Source of the DNA: Terriglobia bacterium
Lineage (GTDB): Bacteria; Acidobacteriota; Terriglobia; UBA7540
Direction: 5' to 3'
NCBI GenBank assembly: GCA_030040455.1
Contig: JASHTR010000251.1
Span: forward strand, 1-6,000
DNA length: 6,000 bases
Shown: positions 1 to 5,904 of the stretch, piece after piece
How positions within the stretch are numbered: position 1 is the stretch's first letter
How the letters are laid out: the number at the start of each line of letters is the position of its first letter
The notes under the pieces: generated by a model
Databases searched by the model: none
Seen by the model: only the letters and a program-made list of their open reading frames with translations
What the model was told of the DNA's origin: nothing
Made by a program: the position numbers and the translations under genes

Positions 1-615
1 CACCGCGCCTTCTATGGGCTGTCCGAAAGCTGTTGCGGGGGTAAAGCGGCTGAAATAAATCAAGCGATCGAGGTTGCGCATGAGATCGGGGGAATGCTGG
101 CCGGAAAGAACCTTGTAACTGACGACCTCTCCGCCAACGCCAATGTATGTGACGACAACGAGCGGCTTATCGCCGGTACTAAAATCCAGGGGCGCCAGCG
201 CGACCACCTGCGGCGGGGTCATGAAGGAAAGGGGAACGTCGGGAATGGTATTCACCGGCACTGCCTCCGACCCCATGATCAGACAAAAGCAAAAGACGGC
301 AGCCGCAAGCCCCACCCCCCCGGTCAGCAGCCGGCCCCGAACGAGATTCTCCGCACGCACGATCAGGCGCCCCACAACGTTTCGGTTCAGTTCGTGCGAA
401 ATACGAACTCGCGCGCGCAGGTCCGCTTCGTGAGAAAGGGGACGCCGGGGCATGCGCGCGAGATCCCGCCCAAGCATTTGCGCCCGCTCGAGTTCACGCT
501 GGCACGGCGGGCAATACTGCAGGTGGAAGCGAATCGACCGCAGAGCTTCCTGCGAACACAACTCGTCAACATAGTCGGAGTAGTATTCCCGGATTTCCGC
601 GCACGACTCAAACAT
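1..615 (-). CDS. Membrane anti-sigma factor with N-terminal zinc finger and C-terminal TonB-like domain (3' end beyond window)
   Basis: The minus-strand frame is open from the ATG at 615-613 to the window edge, giving 205 residues with no stop. The N-terminus carries the zinc-binding anti-sigma (zf-HC2/ZAS) pattern: Cys5, then His31-x3-Cys35-x2-Cys38 in the string HLQYCPPC. Proteins of this family hold an ECF sigma factor inactive at the inner face of the membrane. Residues about 96-115 form one hydrophobic segment, consistent with a single membrane span. Residues about 150-205 (LVVVTYIGVGGEVVSYKVLS, later FTPATAFGQPIEGAV) resemble the TonB C-terminal domain, with its G-x-V strand and F-x-PA-x(3)-G-x-P-x-x-G ending. 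That part would lie in the periplasm. A GAGGG ribosome site sits 8 nt before the ATG. The gene begins 15 nt after the sigma gene stops, so the two are almost certainly co-transcribed. The anti-sigma role is inferred from domain and context; the TonB-like call is by eye. Confidence 0.88.
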   Translation of the reverse strand, partial: MFESCAEIREYYSDYVDELCSQEALRSIRFHLQYCPPCQRELERAQMLGRDLARMPRRPLSHEADLRARVRISHELNRNVVGRLIVRAENLVRGRLLTGGVGLAAAVFCFCLIMGSEAVPVNTIPDVPLSFMTPPQVVALAPLDFSTGDKPLVVVTYIGVGGEVVSYKVLSGQHSPDLMRNLDRLIYFSRFTPATAFGQPIEGAV

Positions 616-623
616 GTTCTGCG

Positions 624-628
624 CCCTC
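624..628 (-). promoter_or_regulatory. Ribosome binding site of the anti-sigma gene
   Basis: GAGGG on the minus strand lies 8 nt before the ATG at 615-613, inside the 15-nt gap after the sigma factor stop. It fixes the start of the anti-sigma gene, whose first residues then place Cys5 where the zinc-finger family expects its first cysteine. Confidence 0.7.
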
Positions 629-630
629 AG

Positions 631-1269
631 CTAATCCTGACCATCCAGACAACCCGCCAGCTTGCGCCTCAGCAGCGCGCGACCGCGCTTCAAGCGGGAT
701 TTAACCGTCCCCTCCGCAACATCCAATACTTCTGCAATCTCTTCGTACGACAGGTTTTCTACCTCCCGAAGCACCACGGCGCTCCGGTAAGGCTCCGCGA
801 GACTCAGCAGCGCTCGCCTCACCATTTCCCGCCGCTCGCGCTGCTCCATCAGCTCATAAGGCGTGGAGGCGCGAGAAGGCATCTCCGGGGCCGGGGAGCG
901 ATGCGGTGGCCCGCCATCATCAAGAGAAAAAACTTCATGCTTCAGGCGCCGGAACCAACTGCGGCGGTAATTCAAGGCTTCGCGGACGGCAATGCGGTAA
1001 ATCCACGTCTTCAGGCTGCTCCGATGATGGAATTGCCGGATGCCCCGAATGATCTTGACGAAAACGTTCTGTAAAGCATCTGCCGCCCCCGCGTCGTTCC
1101 CAATGATGTGGTACACCATGTTGTAGATGGGGTTCCGGTATATCTCCAGCAGATACGCATAGGCTTCCTCAGAGCCAACCTGCAAACCCGCAACCAGCTC
1201 ACCTTCCTCGGTTGCAGCCGGAAGAACCCGTTCGAGCGGTACAGCAATTGAGCGTGCAATATCTCCCAT
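631..1269 (-). CDS. ECF-subfamily RNA polymerase sigma factor (sigma-70 family)
   Basis: This 212-residue protein has the two-domain layout of extracytoplasmic-function sigma factors. Region 2 spans about residues 36-103 and includes DALQNVFVKIIRGI and SLKTWIYRIAVREALNYRR, which contact core polymerase and the -10 element. Region 4 spans about 150-203, with the helix-turn-helix LSYEEIAEVLDVAEGTVKSR for -35 recognition. The linker (about 111-148) is proline- and serine-rich, and there is no region 3. The length is normal for the family. The ATG at 1269 is the most upstream possible start, because a TAG stop lies in frame two codons before it. The only purine-rich stretch, AGG, is just 2 nt from the ATG, which is too close for a normal ribosome site. 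The gene is followed after 15 nt by a zinc-finger anti-sigma gene, the usual arrangement for an ECF pair. The stimulus and regulon cannot be read from the sequence. Confidence 0.95.
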   Translation of the reverse strand: MGDIARSIAVPLERVLPAATEEGELVAGLQVGSEEAYAYLLEIYRNPIYNMVYHIIGNDAGAADALQNVFVKIIRGIRQFHHRSSLKTWIYRIAVREALNYRRSWFRRLKHEVFSLDDGGPPHRSPAPEMPSRASTPYELMEQRERREMVRRALLSLAEPYRSAVVLREVENLSYEEIAEVLDVAEGTVKSRLKRGRALLRRKLAGCLDGQD

Positions 1270-1275
1270 AACCTA

Positions 1276-1304
1276 AAAATATCAGCTTCGAGAATTGCCT
1301 GCAA
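1276..1304 (-). promoter_or_regulatory. Candidate housekeeping promoter giving a leaderless sigma-factor mRNA
   Basis: On the minus strand TTGCAG (1304-1299) is followed after 17 nt by TATTTT (1281-1276). The distance from the -10-like hexamer to the ATG puts the expected transcription start on or next to the A of the sigma gene's ATG at 1269. This would suit the lack of a usable ribosome site there. Both hexamers are imperfect, and such matches arise by chance in AT-richer gaps. Confidence 0.3.
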
Positions 1305-1341
1305 CACGCCCTTTACACCTGGCGCTCCCCTTGCTCCGCCC

Positions 1342-1366
1342 CGAAGCGGCCTCTCCCGCCGCTTCG
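1342..1366. repeat. Perfect 9-bp inverted repeat with 7-nt loop
   Basis: CGAAGCGGC (1342-1350) and GCCGCTTCG (1358-1366) are exact reverse complements separated by CTCTCCC. In RNA from either strand this gives a stable GC-rich stem-loop. On the minus strand it would lie in the 5' leader of the sigma gene if transcription starts near 1390, or in the 3' region of the glycosidase transcript. No run of T follows it on the minus strand, so a simple intrinsic terminator is not supported. Confidence 0.7.
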
Positions 1367-1393
1367 AGTAGCGGCTCTTATCGCCCTGAAATA

Positions 1394-1422
1394 TTTGACA
1401 CCCGCGGCCGCCCGCCTGTTCC
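1394..1422 (-). promoter_or_regulatory. Candidate ECF-type promoter for the sigma/anti-sigma operon
   Basis: On the minus strand GGAAC (1422-1418) and TCAAA (1398-1394) are 19 nt apart, equal to a 17-nt spacer if the -35 element is counted as a heptamer. This resembles the GGAACTT / TCAAA pattern known for RpoE-type sigma factors, and ECF genes often drive their own promoter. It would leave a leader of roughly 115-120 nt containing the 1342-1366 hairpin. The -35 lacks the final TT, so the match is partial. Autoregulation is inference. Confidence 0.4.
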
Positions 1423-1449
1423 GAAAGTTCATGTCCTCGGAACTTCCGG
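1421..1449. repeat. Inverted repeat with 10-bp arms, 9 of 10 matching
   Basis: CCGAAAGTTC (1421-1430) and GAACTTCCGG (1440-1449) are reverse complements except at one position, with a 9-nt spacer. The centre-to-centre distance is 19 bp, close to two helical turns, as expected for a dimeric regulator. It overlaps the -35 part of the ECF-type promoter candidate at 1394-1422. The right arm extended by one base also reads GGAACTT on the plus strand (1439-1445), but no plus-strand gene follows. Confidence 0.5.
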
Positions 1450-1480
1450 CTTGACAGGCTGATGACACGTGGCCCATGCT

Positions 1481-1495
1481 CCTAATTATTTTAGG
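1481..1495. repeat. Short AT-rich palindrome
   Basis: CCTAA (1481-1485) and TTAGG (1491-1495) are reverse complements around a 5-nt AT-only centre. The element is short and could be chance, but it is the most AT-rich part of an otherwise GC-rich gap. It may be a protein site or part of the glycosidase 3' region. Confidence 0.3.
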
Positions 1496-1533
1496 TATCT
1501 AAGAGCTTCTGAGAGGCAAAACTCTACGCTACC

Positions 1534-4332
1534 TTATACCCAGCGGAACTCAATGCGCGTCCGGCGGGTGGCGAATTCCTGATAAGGGGCAATGGTGAGA
1601 GCGCGCAGATGGGCAGGCTGGTCCGTATAAGCCAAGACCACGGTCAGAATATTCTTTTCCTGCGCGCCGAAATTGAGCCAAGGCTCGGGCAGATAGAAAG
1701 TCTTCTGCGGGCCGATGGTCATGGTTCTGCCCACAAATCGGCCGTTCAGATGAAGCAGGGCGTCGCGATCGCTTTCGATCGTTACTCCCCACATCAAGCG
1801 CCACTCTGTGGGCGGCGATTCAAGGCTGAAGCTGGCCCGCATCCAGCAGAAGGCCGGGAGCCATTCATCGCTTGCCGCTGTGCCGCCAAGCGAAGCCGGC
1901 TGCCAACCACCCACCGAAAAATCCGGATCGATCCCGCGCCCGCGCATGGCCGCCGGGCGAAGCTGAATCCTCCAGTCATCCACCGCAGAGCCGCTCTCGG
2001 CATCCATACCCATGCGGACGGACTCGATGCCTTTCAAGCGTGCAATGTCCGGACCGAAGTTGTAGCTTCCGAAAAGCTCGTAAGCAATCTCGATGGTGTT
2101 GGGTCCGCCCTGAGCATAGGGAGCAAGCGAAAATGCCGTCTGCATAGCGTTGTTTCCAGCCTCTTTCACCTGCTTGCCGTTCACAAACACCTGCTTGGCG
2201 TCATCATCAAACATGCTGAGGAACATCTTCCCCGAGTCGGAATTGGTAAACTGCGTCATATATTTCACGTAGCCATAGGGTATCTCGCCCAGCATTTCCA
2301 AAGGCGACAAAGAGCCGGAGAGCCACTCGCCGGAATTCGGATCGAATTTCTCCACCCACATCTCAAATTGGCTCAGTGCCGCGGGCTGGGCCGGAATGGC
2401 AGGCGTTGAAATCTGCACCCTCGCCGCCCGCCAGTGCTCGTCGTAGCGAACGGGTGACGCGCTGCCGTCCACCAGGCACTTTGAGGGCGAATCAGGTAAT
2501 AAAGCCGTGATCGCGTGTTCTCCGGGAGCGAAGTCGAGATCCACCCACGCGCGATGGTCTTCCGAGCCGGACTCCGCCATGAGGGCGGAATCCGTGAGGA
2601 AGGGAACGCGCATTGTGCCACCACCCGCCGCGTCAGGAATGACTTGCACGGGAATATCCGCAACCCAGGACTTCAGCGCTCGCGCGTGCGGCAGAGCCAC
2701 CACCTGGAGACCATTCACCAGCAGCATCTTCTCCGGCTGATCGAGCTTGAACCCGATAACAACAGATTCAAAATCCTGATCCCAATACTGATACGTCGTG
2801 TCGCCTTCCACCTGGGGCTGCTTCTCCGTGGCAAAGGCGATTTCAACCAGGCGGCCCGGCTCGTCGTAAATCAACAGAAACGGCCGGTCGAGGCTTGCTC
2901 CGAAGTCCAGCACCTCCGCCGTGGTGTATTGCAAGCGCCCGCCGGTGAGGGGCACGCCGGCGGGCAGCATCTTCATTCCCCGCGCGCCCAGCTCGAGCTG
3001 GCCTTCGCGTGGCACGGTGATGATGCGATGTGTGGGGCTGGCAGGATCGGGAAAGCTCAGCTTGAACTGCTGGTTCCGGCTCTCATTCTCGCGCACAAAG
3101 AGCGCGCCGCTTTGGCCGCTCGCGCGCTCAGTTATGGTGACGGCTGCATTGGTGGCTTGCGGCCCTTGAACCGCCTGCGCGCGCGCGAGCACATTGCCAA
3201 ATTTATTCAGGAAGGCGCAAATGCCCCGCGCCTCGTAATATTTTTCCCACAGCCCACCCGGCTCGCGGATGGGCGCGGCGTAGTCGTAAGTGGTGGTGAG
3301 GTCCTTGGCGGCCCAGTCAAAATTGGTGCCTCCAAAGCCCATGTAATAGCTGTAGTAAGTGACGCCGTGCTCGATCATCGTCTTCGTCAGCACGTTCAGT
3401 TGCGCTCCGTTCACTCCAGGCTGATCGACGGAAAGCTTTCCTCCGAATTTGCTGAACCAGCCGCCCTGAAGCTCCGTTACGCCGAGCGGAGTGGCGGGTT
3501 CTTGCACGCGTAGTTTTTCGAGTGCGGGCACAGTTCCTTTCACAATGTTCCATCGCGGATAGAAGTCCGCCGTGTCCATGATGCGGGCCATCACAGGGTC
3601 GGAATTTTCACGCGCCTGCTGGCACCAGTTGGTGATGATGGGGATGTCGATCCCCGCCTTCCACACCATGCTGGCGAGCGCCTTGATGTATTCTCTCTTT
3701 TCCGCGTCCGGCAACTTCCAGTAATCGTATTCGTTCTCCACCTGGATCATGATCACAGAACCGCTGTTCGTAATCTGGTGGCGCTGGACAACCGGCAGGA
3801 CGGCATCGAACCAGTGGCGGGAAGTTTCAATGCTTTGAGGAGCAGCGCTGCGCAGCGGAAACTGCATGGCAATGACCCAGTGCGGGAAGCCGCCCGCGTC
3901 CCACTCGGCGCAGGCGTAAGGTCCGGGTCGGACGATCATCCAGAACCCCATCTCGTGAACCAGCTTCACAAAGTCTTCCAGCTCGGTCACATCCACTTTG
4001 CCCTTCACCGGCTCGTGGTAGTTCCAGAAAACATAAGTTGCAATGGTATTGAAGCCGGCTCGCTTGAATTTCATCAGCCGGTCGCGCCAGAGCTCGCGAG
4101 GGCAGCGGGCGTAATGGAACGCCGCGCTATGGATAAACGTATCCACCCCGTTCAGCGTGAAGCATTGCGCGTCATAGTGAATGGTTTGCGGATTTCCAAA
4201 TTGCGCCTGGGGAGCGTCCGGCAACAGAACCGCCAGCGGCCGGGCGACGGCGGCGAGCCTCGGATCGCCCAGTTGCGCCACAAGCGGAGCGCTCATTGCG
4301 AGTTGTAAGAATTTGCGTCGAGATGATTTCAT
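1534..4332 (-). CDS. Tat-exported glycoside hydrolase family 35 (beta-galactosidase type)
   Basis: This 932-residue protein begins MKSSRRKFLQLAMSAP, a twin-arginine (Tat) signal (SRRKFL followed by a hydrophobic stretch), so it is expected to act outside the cytoplasm after folding. The GH35 catalytic barrel fills about residues 55-390. It shows ELWRDRLMKFKRAGFNT, FWNYHEP, RPGPYACAEWDAGGFP, the acid/base Glu201 in IQVENEY, the nucleophile Glu287 in VTELQGGWF, and YYMGFGGTNFDW followed by TTTYDYAAPIREPG. GH35 enzymes release terminal beta-galactose (some members, glucosamine) from glycans. The remaining C-terminal 500 residues look beta-rich, with likely jelly-roll sugar-binding modules, for example around WRLMWGVTIESDRDALLHLNG. 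The start at 4332 is preferred over the in-frame ATG at 4359. AAGGA lies 5 nt before it, and the longer form would translate part of a 7-nt DNA repeat and push the RR motif inward. The true substrate is not readable. It stands alone between gaps of 169 and 264 nt. Confidence 0.93.
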   Translation of the reverse strand: MKSSRRKFLQLAMSAPLVAQLGDPRLAAVARPLAVLLPDAPQAQFGNPQTIHYDAQCFTLNGVDTFIHSAAFHYARCPRELWRDRLMKFKRAGFNTIATYVFWNYHEPVKGKVDVTELEDFVKLVHEMGFWMIVRPGPYACAEWDAGGFPHWVIAMQFPLRSAAPQSIETSRHWFDAVLPVVQRHQITNSGSVIMIQVENEYDYWKLPDAEKREYIKALASMVWKAGIDIPIITNWCQQARENSDPVMARIMDTADFYPRWNIVKGTVPALEKLRVQEPATPLGVTELQGGWFSKFGGKLSVDQPGVNGAQLNVLTKTMIEHGVTYYSYYMGFGGTNFDWAAKDLTTTYDYAAPIREPGGLWEKYYEARGICAFLNKFGNVLARAQAVQGPQATNAAVTITERASGQSGALFVRENESRNQQFKLSFPDPASPTHRIITVPREGQLELGARGMKMLPAGVPLTGGRLQYTTAEVLDFGASLDRPFLLIYDEPGRLVEIAFATEKQPQVEGDTTYQYWDQDFESVVIGFKLDQPEKMLLVNGLQVVALPHARALKSWVADIPVQVIPDAAGGGTMRVPFLTDSALMAESGSEDHRAWVDLDFAPGEHAITALLPDSPSKCLVDGSASPVRYDEHWRAARVQISTPAIPAQPAALSQFEMWVEKFDPNSGEWLSGSLSPLEMLGEIPYGYVKYMTQFTNSDSGKMFLSMFDDDAKQVFVNGKQVKEAGNNAMQTAFSLAPYAQGGPNTIEIAYELFGSYNFGPDIARLKGIESVRMGMDAESGSAVDDWRIQLRPAAMRGRGIDPDFSVGGWQPASLGGTAASDEWLPAFCWMRASFSLESPPTEWRLMWGVTIESDRDALLHLNGRFVGRTMTIGPQKTFYLPEPWLNFGAQEKNILTVVLAYTDQPAHLRALTIAPYQEFATRRTRIEFRWV

Positions 4333-4337
4333 TGTTT

Positions 4338-4342
4338 TCCTT
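4338..4342 (-). promoter_or_regulatory. Ribosome binding site that decides the glycosidase start
   Basis: AAGGA on the minus strand is 5 nt before the ATG at 4332-4330. No comparable purine-rich site precedes the alternative in-frame ATG at 4359, where the sequence is part of a heptamer repeat. This favours a 932-residue product over a 941-residue one. Confidence 0.7.
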
Positions 4343-4346
4343 GAGG

Positions 4347-4381
4347 AGCTTTCAGCCATCAGCTTTCAGCGATTAGCCATT
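4347..4381. repeat. Heptamer tandem array, AGCNNTY type
   Basis: Five consecutive 7-nt units begin with AGC on the plus strand: AGCTTTC, AGCCATC, AGCTTTC, AGCGATT and AGCCATT. Two units are identical, and the others keep the AGC and a pyrimidine at the last position. The array lies directly upstream of the glycosidase gene. I recall similar degenerate heptamer runs in the gaps of acidobacterial genomes; their function is not known to me. Confidence 0.65.
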
Positions 4382-4382
4382 G

Positions 4383-4482
4383 AGCCGCCAGGGATTGTCG
4401 AATTCATCGAATCGTTCGATGCAAAAACGGACTTTCTCGCAAACTTGATCTGCTTCAAGCTGAGAGTCGATCGCTGGCGGCT
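4383..4482. repeat. Long-range imperfect inverted repeat in the hemL-glycosidase gap
   Basis: Positions 4383-4399 on the plus strand match the reverse complement of 4466-4482 at 14 of 17 bases, including nine consecutive bases (AGCCGCCAG with CTGGCGGCT). The loop is about 66 nt and contains another perfect inverted repeat at 4405-4421. RNA across the gap could fold into a branched stem. No T-tract follows, so it is not a classical terminator. Confidence 0.5.
4405..4421. repeat. Perfect 7-bp inverted repeat with 3-nt centre
   Basis: CATCGAA (4405-4411) and TTCGATG (4415-4421) are exact reverse complements around TCG. The site is 73 nt or more upstream of the glycosidase start and could be an operator or a small hairpin. 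On the minus strand the T-run precedes rather than follows the stem, which argues against a terminator for hemL. Confidence 0.5.
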
Positions 4483-4499
4483 GAGAGCCTGGAGCAAAC
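4458..4499. repeat. Degenerate heptamer array, GCTGA type, opposite orientation to 4347-4381
   Basis: Six 7-nt steps can be laid out from 4458, and an exact GCTGAGAG occurs twice (4459-4466 and 4480-4487), spaced 21 nt or three units apart. The motif on this strand corresponds to the reverse complement of the AGC-type array at 4347-4381, so the two face each other. It starts 2 nt after the hemL stop codon. Units are degraded, hence moderate confidence. Confidence 0.45.
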
Positions 4500-4501
4500 G
4501 A

Positions 4502-5812
4502 CTACCGCGCGATGCTGCGCTCTGTCTGAGTTGCCTGCTGAAATGCAGTGGCCGCCGCCTCAATCGTCGCTTCAATATCCCGCTCGTCATGCGCCGAAGA
4601 GATGAAGGCGGCTTCAAATTGCGAAGGCGGAAGGTAAACGCCTCGCTCGAGCATGGCGCGGAAGAAACGCGCGAATGCCTGCGTGTCAGACTGCCGGGCC
4701 GTCTGGTAATCCACCACCGGCGAAGGCGTAAAGAAAGCCGTCAGCATCGATCCCACTCGATTCACCGTAAGCGGTATTCCCGCCTCGCGGGCCTTCGCCT
4801 GCAAGCCTTCCGCAAGCCTTCGGGCGGTGGTTTCGAGGCGTTCGTAAAATCCCGGGCGGCGAATCACCTCCAGCGTCTTGAGTCCGGCGGTAACGGCGAG
4901 CGGGTTGCCTGAGAGCGTCCCAGCCTGATAAACCGGCCCGGCAGGCGCCACAAGGTTCATCAACTCTGTGTTGCCGCCATAGGCGCCGACGGGCAGGCCT
5001 CCGCCGATGATTTTGCCGAGCGTCGTGAGGTCCGGCCTGACGCCATAAAGTTCTTGCGCACCGCCGTAAGCCACACGAAACCCCGTCATGACTTCGTCGA
5101 AAATCAAAATCGTACCGTGCTTTTGGGTGAGCGAGCGGAGCAGTTCGAGGAAGCGGGGCTGCGGCGGAACACATCCCATATTACCCGCCACAGGCTCAAC
5201 AATAGCAGCGGCAAGCTCATCGCCGTGCGCGTCAAATATCTGATCGAGGGCGGAAAAGTCATTATAAGGAGCGGTGAGCGTCAGCCGGGCAAGGTCGCAC
5301 GGCACGCCGGGACTATCCGGCAAGCCAAACGTCGCCACGCCGGAGCCGGCTTTCACCAGCAAGCTATCCGCGTGGCCATGATAGCAGCCCTCAAATTTCA
5401 GAACTTTGTCGCGACCCGTGGCTGCCCGGGCAACGCGCAGAGCGGAGAGCGTAGCTTCCGTCCCGGAATTCACCAGCCGCACGCGCTCAACGGATGGAAA
5501 CGCTTCCCGGAGGCGCTCGGCAAGCTCCACTTCCCCCTCCGTCGCCGCGCCGAAACTCGTGCCTGTTTTTAAAACCGCCGCCAGCGCTTCCATCACTTCC
5601 GGATGGCAGTGGCCAAGAATGAGCGGTCCCCAGGACATGACGTAATCGATATAGTCGTCGCCATCCGCGCTCGTGACGCGCGAGCCCTGGCCCCGGGCAA
5701 TAAAGATGGGATCGCCGCTCACCGCGCGGAATGCGCGCACGGGCGAATTGACGCCGCCTGGAATCAGGCCGAGAGCCTTTTGATAAAGGGCTTGTGATTT
5801 CTGGCGTTTCAC
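4502..5812 (-). CDS. hemL: Glutamate-1-semialdehyde 2,1-aminomutase
   Basis: HemL converts glutamate-1-semialdehyde to 5-aminolevulinate, the last step of the C5 route that feeds haem and other tetrapyrroles. It is a cytoplasmic, PLP-dependent class III aminotransferase-fold enzyme. The 436-residue product has the family start [13 protein letters not shown] (about 16-28) and NSGTEA (115-120), which binds cofactor phosphate. It also has CYHGHAD (143-149), [10 protein letters not shown] with cofactor-contacting Asp239, and the Schiff-base Lys267 in [26 protein letters not shown] follows at 298-306. The length is close to the E. coli enzyme (426). The start is GTG at 5812-5810. A TGA lies in frame upstream with no ATG between, and no clear ribosome site precedes the GTG. 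An unidentified gene ends 73 nt upstream, so shared transcription is possible. No other haem gene is in the window. Confidence 0.97.
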   Translation of the reverse strand: MKRQKSQALYQKALGLIPGGVNSPVRAFRAVSGDPIFIARGQGSRVTSADGDDYIDYVMSWGPLILGHCHPEVMEALAAVLKTGTSFGAATEGEVELAERLREAFPSVERVRLVNSGTEATLSALRVARAATGRDKVLKFEGCYHGHADSLLVKAGSGVATFGLPDSPGVPCDLARLTLTAPYNDFSALDQIFDAHGDELAAAIVEPVAGNMGCVPPQPRFLELLRSLTQKHGTILIFDEVMTGFRVAYGGAQELYGVRPDLTTLGKIIGGGLPVGAYGGNTELMNLVAPAGPVYQAGTLSGNPLAVTAGLKTLEVIRRPGFYERLETTARRLAEGLQAKAREAGIPLTVNRVGSMLTAFFTPSPVVDYQTARQSDTQAFARFFRAMLERGVYLPPSQFEAAFISSAHDERDIEATIEAAATAFQQATQTERSIAR

Positions 5813-5849
5813 AAATCTGGTTTGTTGCGTGGAGGCGAAAAACGTTTTA

Positions 5850-5904
5850 ATTCAGAATTATGAATTCTGTGCTGCAATTCATAATTTACAATTCTGCATT
5901 CTTC
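5850..5904. repeat. AT-rich heptamer tandem array, ATTCNNA type
   Basis: Eight near-consecutive units, seven of 7 nt and one of 6 nt, run across this stretch on the plus strand, most starting ATTC: ATTCAGA, ATTATGA, ATTCTGT, ATTCATA, ATTTACA, ATTCTGC and ATTCTTC, with a degraded 6-nt unit at 5871-5876. Inside it CAGAATT (5853-5859) and AATTCTG (5863-5869) form a perfect inverted repeat. The array is much more AT-rich than its surroundings. It covers the last six codons and stop of the upstream gene and ends 37 nt before the hemL start. It may also carry the hemL promoter, but I see no clear -35/-10 pair. Confidence 0.65.

Larger units (their letters stand above)
1270..1533. other. Intergenic region between glycosidase and sigma factor genes
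   Basis: This 264-nt gap has no convincing coding frame. It holds three inverted repeats (1342-1366, 1421-1449 and 1481-1495) and two alternative promoter candidates for the sigma operon. No hairpin followed by a U-rich tract is visible downstream of the glycosidase stop, so the end of that transcript is not defined. The density of palindromic elements suggests a regulatory region. Confidence 0.6.

Noticed and set aside
387..611. 74-residue minus-strand open frame
   Set aside because: It overlaps the anti-sigma gene in another frame and has no family motif. The frame starting at 615 has the zinc-finger pattern and a ribosome site.
94..1074. 326-residue plus-strand open frame
   Set aside because: It lies antisense to the sigma and anti-sigma genes, is rich in Arg, His and Pro with no recognisable domain, and the minus-strand frames here carry clear family motifs.
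1451..1487. TTGACA on the plus strand as the -35 of a divergent promoter
   Set aside because: No -10-like hexamer is found at 16-18 nt; the nearest TAATTA is 25 nt away, and no plus-strand gene follows.
1502..1525. Possible terminator hairpin just after the glycosidase stop
   Set aside because: The stem is only 7 bp with a wobble pair and a 10-nt loop, and no T-rich run follows on the minus strand.
2515..3513. 332-residue plus-strand open frame
   Set aside because: It is antisense to the GH35 gene, whose catalytic and C-terminal domains are continuous through the same bases. The composition is typical of a GC-rich shadow frame.
4333..4359. Longer glycosidase start at the ATG at 4359
   Set aside because: It has no ribosome site, and it would add nine residues encoded mainly by a heptamer repeat in front of the Tat motif.
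5850..5904. CRISPR-like repeat array
   Set aside because: The units are 7 nt with no spacers and vary between copies. There are no cas genes.
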